Shown here: positions 51,935 to 62,811 of the stretch, piece after piece
Layout: the number at the start of each line of letters is the position of its first letter
Position numbering within the stretch: position 1 is the stretch's first letter
NCBI RefSeq assembly: GCF_005239225.2
Contig: NC_133289.1
Coordinates: forward strand, 7,571,501 to 7,635,500
Origin: Populus alba
Taxonomy: Eukaryota > Streptophyta > Magnoliopsida > Malpighiales > Salicaceae
Length of the DNA stretch: 64,000 nucleotides
Direction of reading: 5' to 3'
Notes under the pieces: generated by a model
The model's input: only the letters and a program-made list of their open reading frames with translations
Databases searched by the model: none
What the model was told of the DNA's origin: nothing
Translations under genes and position numbers: made by a program

Positions 51935-54396
51935 ATGGCAAATGAGATACGATTCTTCGAATTAAACACAGGAGCTAAGATGCCGTCGGTTGGGCTCGGC
52001 ACCTGGCAGTCTGATCCAGGTGTCGTCGGTGCTGCCGTGACTGCCGCCGTCAAGGTTTTCCTATTATTAATCTAGCCTTTCAGTTTTTTTATAAATATAT
52101 TTATTTATTTATTTAGTTCCCATGCAGATCGGATACCGCCATATTGATTGTGCTCAAGCTTATAGAAATGAGGAGGAGGTAATTGCTTTTATTTTTATTA
52201 TTATTATGGATTTTCTAGTCGCCGTTTGGTGTCATTTACAGTTTTCTTTTCCTTTTTTTTCCCCTGTATAATGGTTCGGTTTCAATCCTTGTAGAACAAA
52301 AGTCTAAAGTAAAAAAGTTTTCGATTTTTATTTCTATTTCCAAAATTCTGAAACACTAAAAAAAAAAATGAAGAAAGAAAACGGAAAGCCGAAACTGAAA
52401 CTGCAACTGATATCAGAAGGTTATTACAATGAAGATCACGAGCCATCATAACTGTAGGAGTCATCGTGATCATCCCCAACAGAACATGATGATTCCTACA
52501 GTTATGATGGCCCATGATCTTCATGTGATGGCTATAAGCCTATAACTATAGATCTATGGCGATTTGTTGCGCACCGTTTTTGTTGTTCTTCCTGAATTAA
52601 AGTAAATGACTCTACCTTAAGCATGGAGGTATTGAGTTATGCTTGAGCAGTATCTTCTAATTTTTGGAATTGGTCCTTTTAGGTTGGTTTGGCTCTGAAG
52701 AAACTCTTCCAAGACGGCGTGGTGAAGCGCGAGGATTTATTTATTACCTCAAAACTCTGGTTTGTTTCTATCTCTTCCACACCCTACCATGGGAAAATTT
52801 CCTGAGAGGTGCTGTCCCTGTGGTTAGGTATTGGTTAATGTTTCAATAGTGCTTGGTGCCCATTTGCTGAGTTTTAAAAAAATGAGATAATCCATATAGG
52901 TGCTCTAATCATGCTCCAGAAGATGTGTCAGAGGCATTCGCAGGAACTTTGAGGGATCTACAACTTGATTACGTTGACTTGTATCTTGTAAGTCTTTAGT
53001 TTTTTCAGAGCTTAATTCTTTTGAGAACTCCAGTACTTCGGTAAGGATATGGCATCTACAACTAGTAATGTTTCTCATTAACTTAGTTGTTGAGTCGATG
53101 CTTCATTATTGCTTGCATGCTCACCTCGAATCAATCCATTTGATAGAAACCGTGCCTACCAGGTCCCAATAATGTGTAAGATACAATTAGAATTTTGAAA
53201 ATTTAAATACTCCTTTGGGTGCCTTTGAGGAAAGTACGGCAATTACCGCTAAATCATTGAAGCTATTGAATTCAGCTTTCTCTGTCTCTGTCCAACCTAG
53301 AAAATCAAAGTATCAATACTAAAGATATATACTTTAGCATTCAAGTTTCAATTGACAGGTATGTAATTGATGAAGTCATCGAATAGTAAAGGCTGCTCAA
53401 TTTTGTAGATACACTGGCCTGTTCGGATGAAGAAGGGATCAATTGGCGTCAAGCCTGAGAACTTTGCCCAGCCAGATTTTCCTCTGACATGGCAAGCGAT
53501 GGAAGCAGTCTATGATTCTGGCAAGGCTCGTGCTATTGGTGTGAGTAACTTCTCTACAAAGAAACTGGCAGATTTGCTGGAGGCTGCACGTGTTCCTCCT
53601 GCTGTGAATCAGGTGGAATGCCATCCTGCATGGAACCAGGCAAAGCTTCATGCATTTTGTCAATCCAAGGGAGTTCACCTTTCTGTGAGTAGCCAGCTGC
53701 TTGCCTGCTTCAGCATCTTCTTTCTGAGAGCTTTTTGTTTGTAAGTTGGCAAGAGTTCTTTTCAAGACTATAATGCTCTCATTTGTTTGCATGTATTTCC
53801 TTCAGGGATATTCACCTCTAGGATCTCCTGGCACCACATGGCTCAAGAGTGATGTGCTCAAGAACCCATATCTAAATATGGTTGCAGAGAAATTGGGCAA
53901 AACTCCTGCTCAAGTTGCCCTACGCTGGGGCCTTCAAAAGGGCCATAGCGTGCTTCCTAAGAGCACACATGAAGCATGGATCAAGGAGAACTTTGATGTC
54001 TTTACATGGTCTATTCCAGAGGACCTGTTTGACCAGTTTTCGAAAATTGAGCAGGCAAGTATCCTAATGCACTTTGGTGTTGCTACTGTTAATGTGGATT
54101 TAGCATATTAATAAATGGTAACATGGCTAAAGATGCGATTGGCTGCAAACCCCAAGATACAGTTCCCACTTGACGTATCTGTCGCATTTTATTTAGAGAA
54201 ATTTGTGGGTCGCTATACTAAGTGGGTTTTAAGTTGTCTCTGAAAGTGTTGTGGTCATCATAAGAGAATTTGCTCTTGACTGATGGTTTTTTACATCCCA
54301 TTTCTGCAGGCAAGACTACTCAGAGGTACTTCATTTGTCCACGAGACCCTCAGCCCATATAAGACCCTCGAGGAACTCTGGGATGGTGAGATCTGA
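51935..54396 (+). CDS. AKR4C: NADPH-dependent aldo-keto reductase, AKR4C family
   Basis: Reduces reactive aldehydes and ketones with NADPH; plant AKR4C enzymes detoxify lipid-peroxidation and sugar-derived carbonyls. Exons are 51935-52054, 52128-52178, 52683-52759, 52900-52987, 53409-53684, 53806-54054 and 54310-54396, in phase throughout, giving 315 residues, the usual AKR4C length. The catalytic tetrad is Asp47 and Tyr52 (IDCAQAY), Lys81 (TSKLW) and His114 (IHWP). The nucleotide-binding end is present ([20 protein letters not shown]), as is the C-terminus [19 protein letters not shown]. The last intron begins with GC (cag/gcaagt), not GT; reading through it gives a false ending. The second intron holds a long hairpin. 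Flanking pseudogenes on both sides show this is the surviving member of a local cluster. Confidence 0.95.
52429..52524 (+). ncRNA. Candidate foldback hairpin (possible MIR-like precursor) in AKR intron 2
   Basis: The arms 52429-52471 and 52482-52524 pair over about 40 bases with two mismatches, two G-U pairs and one A-A near the loop. The loop is about ten bases (atccccaaca). The left arm contains ccatcataactgtaggag and the right arm gattcctacagttatgatgg. Length and near-perfect pairing fit a young plant microRNA precursor or a tiny inverted-repeat transposon. I do not recognise a known microRNA in either arm. Confidence 0.45.
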
Positions 54397-54669
54397 GCAG
54401 TTAGCTGGACGACGGTGGAAAATATTTAAGGCTAATAAATGGAATGAATGGGACGTCACAGGAGAGGCGGTTGTTTATGGATATTTCTAGCTGGCGTTCA
54501 TGAGCAACGACAGAAGATTTTACATTTGTTTTTCGTGCTTGAAATTGCAGTTATAAACAAAATTGGTGGTTGTGATCGTGGCTCTTAATCAATTATCATT
54601 TACCATTTTTTATCCGTGATTTAAAATGTTTCATGCACGTATTTATGTTTGACATGGAACACTATCAAA

Positions 54670-54728
<59 letters not shown>

Positions 54729-55490
54729 CAAATACAAACAAAACAAAATTATTGATGAAACAAAATCCATCGATAAATTACAGTAATATATAATGATGAA
54801 ATCTTTCTTTGCTTTGTCCCTTAATATATGTCAATAGAAAGAATGAAAAAAATAACTTTTTATTATTATAGATAGAATTATTAATAAAATATGCTCTTTG
54901 CTAATACTTGTTAGCGATCCATTAATCTAAAGGAGGTTCGCATATATGTCTTAGGGAGTATAATTGTAGTTAGTTTTTAAAGTATTTTTTTATTTAAAAA
55001 TATATCAAAATAATATTATTTTTATTTTTTAAAAAATTATTTTTAACATTAGAGTATCAAAATGATTTAAAAATACCTAAAAAATATTAATTTAAAAAAA
55101 AATATTAAAAATTTTAAATTTTTTCAAAAACTCTTTTAAAACACAAAAATAAACATATCTTAAATGCTTATTTTTTTATATATAAAAAACACAAACAATA
55201 AGTTATCTATATTTATTTTAAAGGAAATATGGCGTCTAAAAGAATCAACCTTGCGATCTCCGATATGCAATACTCGCTAAAACACTAAAGCTGCAGCACA
55301 AAGATAATATAAAATAACTAAAAAATACATCAACTTGATTCAAGCAGTTAAATCAACCACGCTCCTTTTAATTGTTTTAGGACTCCTTTGCCCATCCAAT
55401 AATTGGCATCCATTCAAACCTGTTGGGCTGTCGGGTCACGATGGTACCGGTTATGTTTCGATTTATTGTTTTGTCTCTTAGGCAAGCCTT
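54397..55490. other. Intergenic: AKR 3' flank and AT-rich DNA
   Basis: The AKR 3' region is followed by an interrupted (AT)n tract (54671-54725) and an AT-rich inverted-repeat remnant (54965-55155). Nothing coding is visible. Confidence 0.6.
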
Positions 55491-55496
55491 TCAGTT

Positions 55497-55711
55497 TGGG
55501 CCTGCTCTTACGTAGATTGGGCCTTATCTCAGATTCAGATTTGGGCCCTTAGCTGCAAATTGGTGTTTTTTAGGGGTAAGAAAACTAGAGCCCGTTTACA
55601 ACTTACAAGCAACATCAAGGAGAGATACCGCGACGCCAAATTAACCCCAAAACCCTCTGAATAAAACGCAGCCTAAACCCTCAAAGCTCAAACGTTAAAC
55701 TTAAACCCTAA
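55497..55711 (+). promoter_or_regulatory. Site II and telo-box promoter elements of the MAM33 gene
   Basis: Three TGGGCC site II words (55497-55502, 55518-55523, 55542-55547) and a telo-box aaaccctaa (55703-55711) precede the ATG at 55732. This pairing is typical of nuclear genes for mitochondrial and translation proteins that are active in dividing cells. Confidence 0.7.
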
Positions 55712-55731
55712 CATATCCGACTCGCCTAGAT

Positions 55732-56867
55732 ATGGCTTTCAACTCAGTTCTTCGCCGAGCCTCCAAATCCTTCTTGCCTCTCGCTATCCGCACCGTCGGG
55801 TCTCCCAGAACCTTCCAAAGAGCTACCCCCACCGCTCTCTTCGTTGAAAACCGCACCACTCTACGAAACTTCCTTCCATTTTCACATTTCTCAACAGCGG
55901 CCACTTCAGAGAAACCGATCGCCGATGACAATTTGATTCGAGCTCTTGAAACTGAGATCGATTGCGCCGAGGAACCCCAAGATGTCGGTTTTTTTTCTCT
56001 CCCTTTTTTAACATAAATTATGAGTTTTGCTCTTCTTTTATGATATGTTTTTTGGTTAATCATGCTTGACATATATTATCTAGTCTTTTAATTTCGAGGC
56101 TTCGAGTTTTGTCAGCATAATACTCTGTTTTCTTTTCTCTGTTGTTTAACTTGAGAGTTGTTTTTCTTGTTGCCTAATTTTTATTTTCTTGTTTCTTTGA
56201 ATTTTCAAGATATGTGCTGATAGAGAATAAAGTCTAAAATCTTGATGAACAAAGAAACATTTTTTAATTAAAAATGTTTTTTACTGACATGTAAACAGGT
56301 AGAGGATATCCCAAGTGAATTTCCTTTCAAAATTGAAGATAATCCCGGGGAGAGGACCATTTCACTAAATAGAAAGTTCCAAGATGAAACTATCAAAATT
56401 GAAGTTGACATGCCTAATGTTTCAATTGATGTTGAGGATACCGATGACAATACCAAGGACGCAGATGTCTCTAGCATTCCATTGGTTGTGAGTATTTCCA
56501 AGGGAAGTGGTCAGTATATGGAGTTTGGTATCACTGCTTTCCCTGATGAGATCACAATTGATAGCTTGTCAATTAAAAACCCAGAAAATTCGGATGAACT
56601 TGCATATGCAGGACCTGATTTTAAGTAAGTTTACTATGTGGACCGTTCATTGTTTTAATCCTTGGGTGGTTTTTTGTTAATTTCTGACATGGTTTTTTCT
56701 TTGGCAGTGATTTGGATGAGAATTTGCAGAATGCTTTCCACAAGCATCTCGAGATTAGAGGGATCAAACCTAGCACAACAAATGTTTTGTTCGACTACAT
56801 GGCCAACAAAGACAACAAAGAATACTTGCTATGGCTGAAGAACCTCAAGAATTTTGTGGAGAAGTAA
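55732..56867 (+). CDS. MAM33: Mitochondrial p32/MAM33-family glycoprotein
   Basis: A matrix acidic protein of the p32/gC1qR/MAM33 family, linked in plants to mitochondrial gene expression and redox balance. Exons 55732-55983, 56299-56624 and 56708-56867 join in phase to 245 residues, normal for the family. Residues 1-58 are rich in Arg, Ser and Phe with few acids (MAFNSVLRRASKSFLPLAIR), a mitochondrial presequence. The conserved domain follows from about residue 85, with an acidic loop IDVEDTDDNTKDAD and the family C-terminus NAFHKHLEIRGIKPSTTN and YLLWLKNLKNFVEK. Nothing suggests damage. The nearby site II/telo-box promoter agrees with a mitochondrial housekeeping role. Confidence 0.93.
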
Positions 56868-58625
56868 CTCCTTGGACGAGAAACAACTATTTACAGGGTG
56901 GCCAGTTTATGTAGCTGATGGCAGTATCTGCCTGCTGTAGTGATATAGTTTTGTTTTGAAATGTTTTGCTTCTGGACTTGATCATGTTCAGGAAGGAGCT
57001 AGTATTGAAACCCATGTCAGGGATATTAGTTAGTCATTTTTTAACCTGCCAAGGATAAGAAAGGGAAGATGTTGTCCAAGTTCTAAACTATTTTCAAATA
57101 AGTGATGTGAGATTCGAACGTGATTCATGGTTTGTTGATCTAACTATTCTCAGTCATGTTTCTTCATCACACAGTTTTTGGATGGCGATAGGCATGCAAA
57201 TAGGTGCTAAAGTTGATCTTGATGCGCATACAATCTTATTACACAACTGATTTGGTGCTGCAAAACTTTGGAATCGGTATATCTTTTATGCACATGCCTT
57301 GTTTCTGCTGCAATGAAGGGAAGTAATTAATATACAATCTCTCCTGGGAAATTTCAATCCATGAGATTTTTCCGGAAGTGAATTGGGGAAGAAATGTTTC
57401 TTTATTGTAAGATTTTCATTACTCTTCTTTTAATGGTTGGGGAGTAAGCTTGGGATTAGCTTGTTTTGTCGCAGATAAAGGTTAGTGGCTAATTGTCTTT
57501 ATGGATTCGTTCTCACGATATTTTCCAGATTTTGGCAGTTAAAGAAGAAAATGTTTTGCAAATTCTGGTTGTTATCGTATAATTGGAGTAGAGAGGGAAC
57601 ACCAAGCTTCTTGCCGCCTTGGAAAGGATTAATTGTTCAGTACAGGTCCTATTGCTCCTTTTCAGCTCATAAAAAAAAAAAAAAAGTCTCTGTTTTCCTT
57701 TGCATTTGGGGGTAGTTTAGCTAGCAACTGATTAAAATTTTTGATAAGCCAGCAAATGTCCGTGCCAGATAAAGACTCAAATCCGCCCGCAAATCTGACT
57801 CCGGCAATCAAATACAAGCAGTTGTTTTTGCTTCCGTTGTGTTGGTTTTCTAGAAGTGAATCTTCTTCTATGAAGGTGCCCCATTTGTAAACAGTGTTAG
57901 GTGGGACTTTAGGAATTCCTGATACCATATTAGAATGCTTAACATAAAGAACTAAAGTTTTACTCCGTATCTTCAATCATTAGCTGTCCATAACTCCGTC
58001 AGGTCGTTTAAGCCAATAAGGAGTATATTTGCTTGATCTATTAACTTTCTAATGCTATAATTCAGAGTTATAGTTTACACGGATATTCTCTTTCAGAAAA
58101 GGGAAATGCCATTAACATTTCACATTTGTCATCATGTAAAGATCCAATTTTCTTGCCGTGAAGCTCTTGGAATGAGACCATCAATTCATTCGATCAACCA
58201 GTAAATGAAATTTACTTTTTATCTCTATAAGCTGGGCATCAACTGACCACTAAATACCTTGTCTTCCAAGTGAAAATTCGTGTTGAGATACAATTGCCTC
58301 CAAAAACGTCTCCTCTTCATCTTCCATTCCAAAGGAACAACGTTTCTATAGCAGTTTCAGTGTTATACACGTATGACAGAAGAAAATGGATAAAGAAAAG
58401 AAACTTGGCCTCTATATTGTGATCTGAATACGGTACTAAGATCTCATCTGTTCGTCCAGGGACATGGAAAACCCTACCTGTTATCATCGGGGAAGCTGTC
58501 AAATCTTCTGGCTATGTTCTTTTTTTTTCTTACAATCAATTCCATCTGTTCTTCCCAGACTCCTCTAACATTAATTTCTATAGAAATGCTGGAAATGTAC
58601 TGAGTTTGGACATTTTGGTTCCAAC
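56868..58625. other. Intergenic region after MAM33, weak unrecognised coding-like traces
   Basis: Starts with the presumed MAM33 3' region. A minus-strand frame near 58317-58502 (PMITGRVFHVPGRTDEILV) and one near 57662-57976 read less randomly than their surroundings, but I cannot match them to a family and they are short. A 15-A run lies at 57671-57685. Confidence 0.4.
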
Positions 58626-58633
58626 TTTGTGCA

Positions 58634-59757
58634 GTCCGGCTACAGGCATGATGCCTGTGCTAGAGTCTCTACGGTAACCGTTTCTTACTTTCATGTTATT
58701 TGAGGCGAATAAATTCACCTTCTATAGCACCTGTTATCTTCCATTTCAAAGTTTGAAGACACCTGCTTTGTGTTTGTCATCATTTATGTTTTTTTTTGGC
58801 CTTTTTAACTAAATAGAGATATTTCTAGCCTTGTGTTGATGTAATGCAGACAGGGTTAGCATTGAAGGAATGTTTTGCAGTGGGGTAGGGAACGCAGTGA
58901 GATGTTCATTACCTCTAGCACTTTATTATATGTTTTTGCCACTCATCGTTCTTGATTTGGACCCGAACTGAAATTGCTTATAGATGATTAGTGACCACAA
59001 TCAAATTTTGAAGTCAGGAGCATGATCATTAGTTTAGGACCCTGATCTTGGCCTAAAGCCACCTCTGTTTTAGCAATCAAGTCATTATTACTTGAGACTG
59101 TATTGGTTATGAAATTTTTAGGGGCAGCGACCAAGCTCCTGAAGACGTTTCGAGGGCACTGAGCAAGAGTTTAGAAGATCTGCAACTTGATTATATTGAT
59201 CTATATCTTGTAAGCGTTTATTATGTATTGAGTTATATTTGCAAATCAACTGGAATTCGTCTCTCGGTAGTGCTCTAGACAATTTGTTTGTCACTGATTT
59301 TTATCTTTAGAACCTTTTTTATAATTGTGAAAAAATCTCTCTTTCGGGCACATGCCCTTCTGGGTTCTCCAGGATCTTGGATTAAAGGAGAGATCTTAAA
59401 GGAACCAGTGCGGTTGAAATTACTGAAAACCTTAACAAATCGCCTGCACAAGTAGCTCTTCCCAGGGGTATTCAGAGTGGTCACAATTTCTTCCAAAGAG
59501 TGTAAATGGATCAAGGAAAACTTATGCTTATTAGATTGGCATATCCCTCCAGAGCTCTTCTCAAAATTCACAGAAATCCACCAGGTAAAATTATATAATT
59601 GTAAGCCGCTACGATGGATACTTATAAATGTTAACTAACTAACTAAACTGGTGGTTGTGTCAAGCAGCCAAGGCTCCTCCGAGTGGGGTTTGCAGTACAA
59701 GAAACTAGTAGTCCTTGCAAAAAGTCTTGAAAATTTGTGGGATGGTGAAATATGAGA
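58634..59757 (+). pseudogene. Second AKR4C pseudogene
   Basis: Remnants line up with exons 2, 4, 6 and 7 of the intact AKR gene: SGYRHDACARVS (58634-58672), SDQAPEDVSRALSKSLEDLQ then LDYIDLYL with a normal donor (59123-59210), ALLGSPGSWIKGEILKEP with frameshifts (59350-59585), and a final piece containing LWDGEI-like sequence at its end (59737-59757). Exon 5, carrying the HWP histidine and much of the barrel, is missing, as are exons 1 and 3. It ends 146 bases before the stop of the PPR gene on the other strand. Confidence 0.85.
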
Positions 59758-59902
59758 TGACATATCCTCTGGTGATTTATTCACTCCCATCTTCTCATCA
59801 AGAAAGTAAGTTTGTTTGCTTTCCCATCAATCGTGGAGAAAAAGAATTCCAAAAAATATATTATACAAGGTGTGATGACAGCCATTCAGCACCTTCCCAA
59901 TC

Positions 59903-61975
59903 CTAGAGAAGTGGAACATATCCATGCTCACGAATGTGGGCAGCCAATAAGTGCAATTCTGGATAAATCAACCTGGCTTCAGGATGGTTCCGGTCACCAT
60001 TAATAAAAGTATTGATGCCATTCTTGAGTTCAATCCAGCTACATCCTGGTGTCTTCTTCACATCTTGTTGCCTCATTGTATGTCTAATGTCTAACACTTC
60101 CTGATATCTACCAGCTGCCACATAAGTATTTGACATCAATACATAATTGCCGCAGTGTGCAGGATTGAGCTCAAATACTTTTTGTGCAGCAATCTCAGCT
60201 AGATCTACGTTACCATAGAGCTGACATGCTGCCAACAAAGCCCTCCATACAACTGGATTGGTCTGAATAGGCATTGTTACAGCCAACCTATACGCTTCCT
60301 CAAGCTGCCCTGCTCGCCCAAGCATGTCAATAACACAAGTATAATGCTGAATGGTTGGAACCACACCATGTTTCAGCTCCATTTCCCCAAGGAATTTAAT
60401 CCCTTGGCTTATAAAACCTGCATGACTGCAAGCTAACAAAACTCCCACAAATGTGATCTCGTTGGGTTTAAGTCCGGACTTGCACATGTCTGAAAACATA
60501 TATAATGCCTCATTTCCATAACCATGCATACCATATCCCATGATCATTATATTCCATGATGCTGTGTCCCTATTGCTCATGTTATAAAAAACCATTCCAG
60601 CATCTCTCATACTACCGCATTTAGCATACATGTCCATAAGAGCATTAATAGTTTGCAAACTATACATATTTTCACTCTCACCATCCTTGACAAACCCATT
60701 AACAATCATGTAGCCATGAATCTCTCTACCATGAACCAGGGCAGCAAGATGAGAGCACGCAGGAAGAATGGTAGTAATTGTAACTAAATCAAGCTGAACC
60801 CCATCACCTAACATTCTATCAAACAACCTCAACGTTCCATCATGATCACTACAAAGCTCGTTAGCAGATAAAATTGAATTCCACGAAAATATATCCTTCT
60901 CGTTCATTGTCTCAAAAATTTCTAATGCATCAACAGCACACCTACACTTCCCATACATATCAATCAATGCATTGCAAACTGAAACGCAAGAATCAAACCC
61001 CATTTTTATCATGAACCCATGAACCAGCCTTCCATTATCGAAATCCCCCCTTACAGCAAAAACCGACAAAACCCCACTAACAGTAAACTTACTCATCAAA
61101 ACCCCTTCTTGACTCATTTCCCTGCAAACTCCTAACGCCTCATCGAACCGACCAATCTGTGCATACCCATTAACCATCGAATTCCACAATACAACATCCC
61201 TGTCAGGAATTTCATCGAACAACTCACGTGCCTCTTTCATTAACTCAGACTTCAAGTAACTACTAACCAAAGAACTACCCACATACATGTCCAAGTCCAA
61301 ACCAAGTTTACGCACCAACCCATGAATCTTTTTCACTTGGAAAACCTCCATAACCTCACATAACCCTTTAATTAAACACGGAAACGTATACTTATCCGGC
61401 AAAACCCCCGCCTGTCTCATTTCCTCATAAGCTCCCAATCCATCTTGTGGCAACCCATTTAAAACAAACCCGGAAATCAATGCATTATATGCAAAAACAT
61501 TACGGGCATAATCAGCGGTGCGGTTAAGAACTAAAAGGGCCTGGTTCATTTGGTTGCATTTAGCATACATGTTGATGAGACTCGTGGTGGATGAGGGTGA
61601 GGAGGAGGAAATGCCGGTGATGAGCAATTGGGCATGAAGTTGTTGACCCTTTTTGAGGTTCTTGTCAATAGCACATTGTTGAAGAGAAGCAATAATGCAG
61701 GTAGTGATATTATAGGGTGGGTTCGCAGATGATGATGAGGTAGAGAAGTTGAGGAGGGTGGAAGTAGGGGTTTTGGAGAAGATGGTTCTTTTCAGCATAT
61801 GACCATGAATTCCGAACCCAGATGCCAAGGCAAGAAACAGTCCACCTTGCGAGACGAGACGCTTGAAATTCTTTACAAATGCTTCCACTAACTGAGCCGT
61901 CAGATTTGTGGACCAGTAACAGCTTGTAGCTCTCGTGCCATAAGACAAGAAACTCAAGGAAGAGGTTTTTCTCAT
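59903..61975 (-). CDS. Pentatricopeptide repeat protein, PLS class, E-type (At3g14730-like)
   Basis: A sequence-specific RNA-binding protein of an organelle; PLS-class members mostly act in C-to-U editing, usually with a partner. The frame is intronless, 690 codons from the first Met. Repeats are visible from about residue 93, for example TTSLINMYAKCNQMNQALLV, ALISGFVLNGLPQDGLGAYE, PDRDVVLWNSMVNGYAQIGR and NRDTASWNIMIMGYGMHGYG. The end carries an E domain (HCGNYVLMSNTYVAAGRYQE, then KKTPGCSWIELKNGINTF) with no DYW domain. An inner Met at 61798 (MLKRTIFSKTPTSTLLNFST) looks like a better organelle targeting start and agrees with the recalled start of the Arabidopsis protein, giving 631 residues; the first 59 codons may be leader. 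Confidence 0.93.
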   Translation of the reverse strand: MRKTSSLSFLSYGTRATSCYWSTNLTAQLVEAFVKNFKRLVSQGGLFLALASGFGIHGHMLKRTIFSKTPTSTLLNFSTSSSSANPPYNITTCIIASLQQCAIDKNLKKGQQLHAQLLITGISSSSPSSTTSLINMYAKCNQMNQALLVLNRTADYARNVFAYNALISGFVLNGLPQDGLGAYEEMRQAGVLPDKYTFPCLIKGLCEVMEVFQVKKIHGLVRKLGLDLDMYVGSSLVSSYLKSELMKEARELFDEIPDRDVVLWNSMVNGYAQIGRFDEALGVCREMSQEGVLMSKFTVSGVLSVFAVRGDFDNGRLVHGFMIKMGFDSCVSVCNALIDMYGKCRCAVDALEIFETMNEKDIFSWNSILSANELCSDHDGTLRLFDRMLGDGVQLDLVTITTILPACSHLAALVHGREIHGYMIVNGFVKDGESENMYSLQTINALMDMYAKCGSMRDAGMVFYNMSNRDTASWNIMIMGYGMHGYGNEALYMFSDMCKSGLKPNEITFVGVLLACSHAGFISQGIKFLGEMELKHGVVPTIQHYTCVIDMLGRAGQLEEAYRLAVTMPIQTNPVVWRALLAACQLYGNVDLAEIAAQKVFELNPAHCGNYVLMSNTYVAAGRYQEVLDIRHTMRQQDVKKTPGCSWIELKNGINTFINGDRNHPEARLIYPELHLLAAHIREHGYVPLL

Positions 61976-62033
61976 TCAACAGTCCCTTGCTTTCATAGAA
62001 GTCGAATCGTAATTTCTCTATACAGGACTGCAT

Positions 62034-62098
62034 GCCTCGTTTTTATTCCAATTAAAAAACTAGCGTTCATTCAATTCATCATACATTTAGCACAGTCG

Positions 62099-62146
<48 letters not shown>

Positions 62147-62790
62147 TTATAACTTTGTGTAACATATTTCAAGAAACACAAAAATACCTAGTTTATACTA
62201 GTACGCGGGATCTGTACCAGTGAAATCCAACAATAACCGGAAGTAATTGGAATCAAAGGGCAAAAGTTATGGCATAGTAAGAGTTAATTACTCATCATGG
62301 TTTTAGAAGCTATGCATTTAGTCCCCATTCAAATTCATTATTAACTTAGTCCTTTCTTCAATTTCATATTTATTTTCAATTTATTTTCTTTTTTCTCTTT
62401 TGTGAAAAAGAAAAAGAAAAAGAGTATTTCATTATTTTTGCTATTATATGGATTAATTAATAGTTTCAACGGTTTAATTAGCTCATACAACTCCAGTATT
62501 TTTTTTTAACTCCTGTTATTGTAACGGTTGTTTCACGATTTTTCTTCGTTTATTTATTTTTTAGTAACTTTAAAGCAGCGCAGGTAATAATTATTCAATC
62601 GCTCACATTTTTTTTTAAATTTATTTATTTATTTTTAATAGGAGACTCCACAGATAATGGATTAGCCCAATAGGCTATAAGATCCAATGTACCCGCCCAC
62701 TCCATTGAAACCAGAAGTCCCAATTCTATCCGAAAAGAATAAAACTGCGATGGAATCTTGAGCTTGAGATCGAACGAAATCCATCTTGGG
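62034..62790. other. Divergent intergenic region between the PPR and UPP genes
   Basis: About 750 bp shared by two outward-facing genes. It holds (AT)n (62105-62140) followed by a T run, an AAAG tract (62404-62422) and AT-rich DNA. No clear TATA box can be assigned to either gene. Confidence 0.5.
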
Positions 62791-62811
62791 ATGCATGGCG
62801 TGCCGCGTTAG
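62791..62811 (+). CDS. Tiny uORF overlapping the UPP start
   Basis: An ATG four bases before the chosen UPP start opens a six-residue frame (MHGVPR) in another phase and stops at TAG, 17 bases past the UPP start codon's first base. The UPP ATG has G at +4 and the uORF ATG has C, so leaky scanning would favour the main start. Confidence 0.35.
   Translation: MHGVPR

Noticed and set aside
52282..52524. Minus-strand frame of 80 codons over the AKR intron
   Set aside because: It is produced by the hairpin arms and AT-rich intron; the composition (Met/His/Val repeats) reflects the inverted repeat, not a protein.
61710..62033. Minus-strand 107-codon frame overlapping the PPR start
   Set aside because: It is in another phase from the PPR frame and has no domain; the PPR repeats settle the frame.
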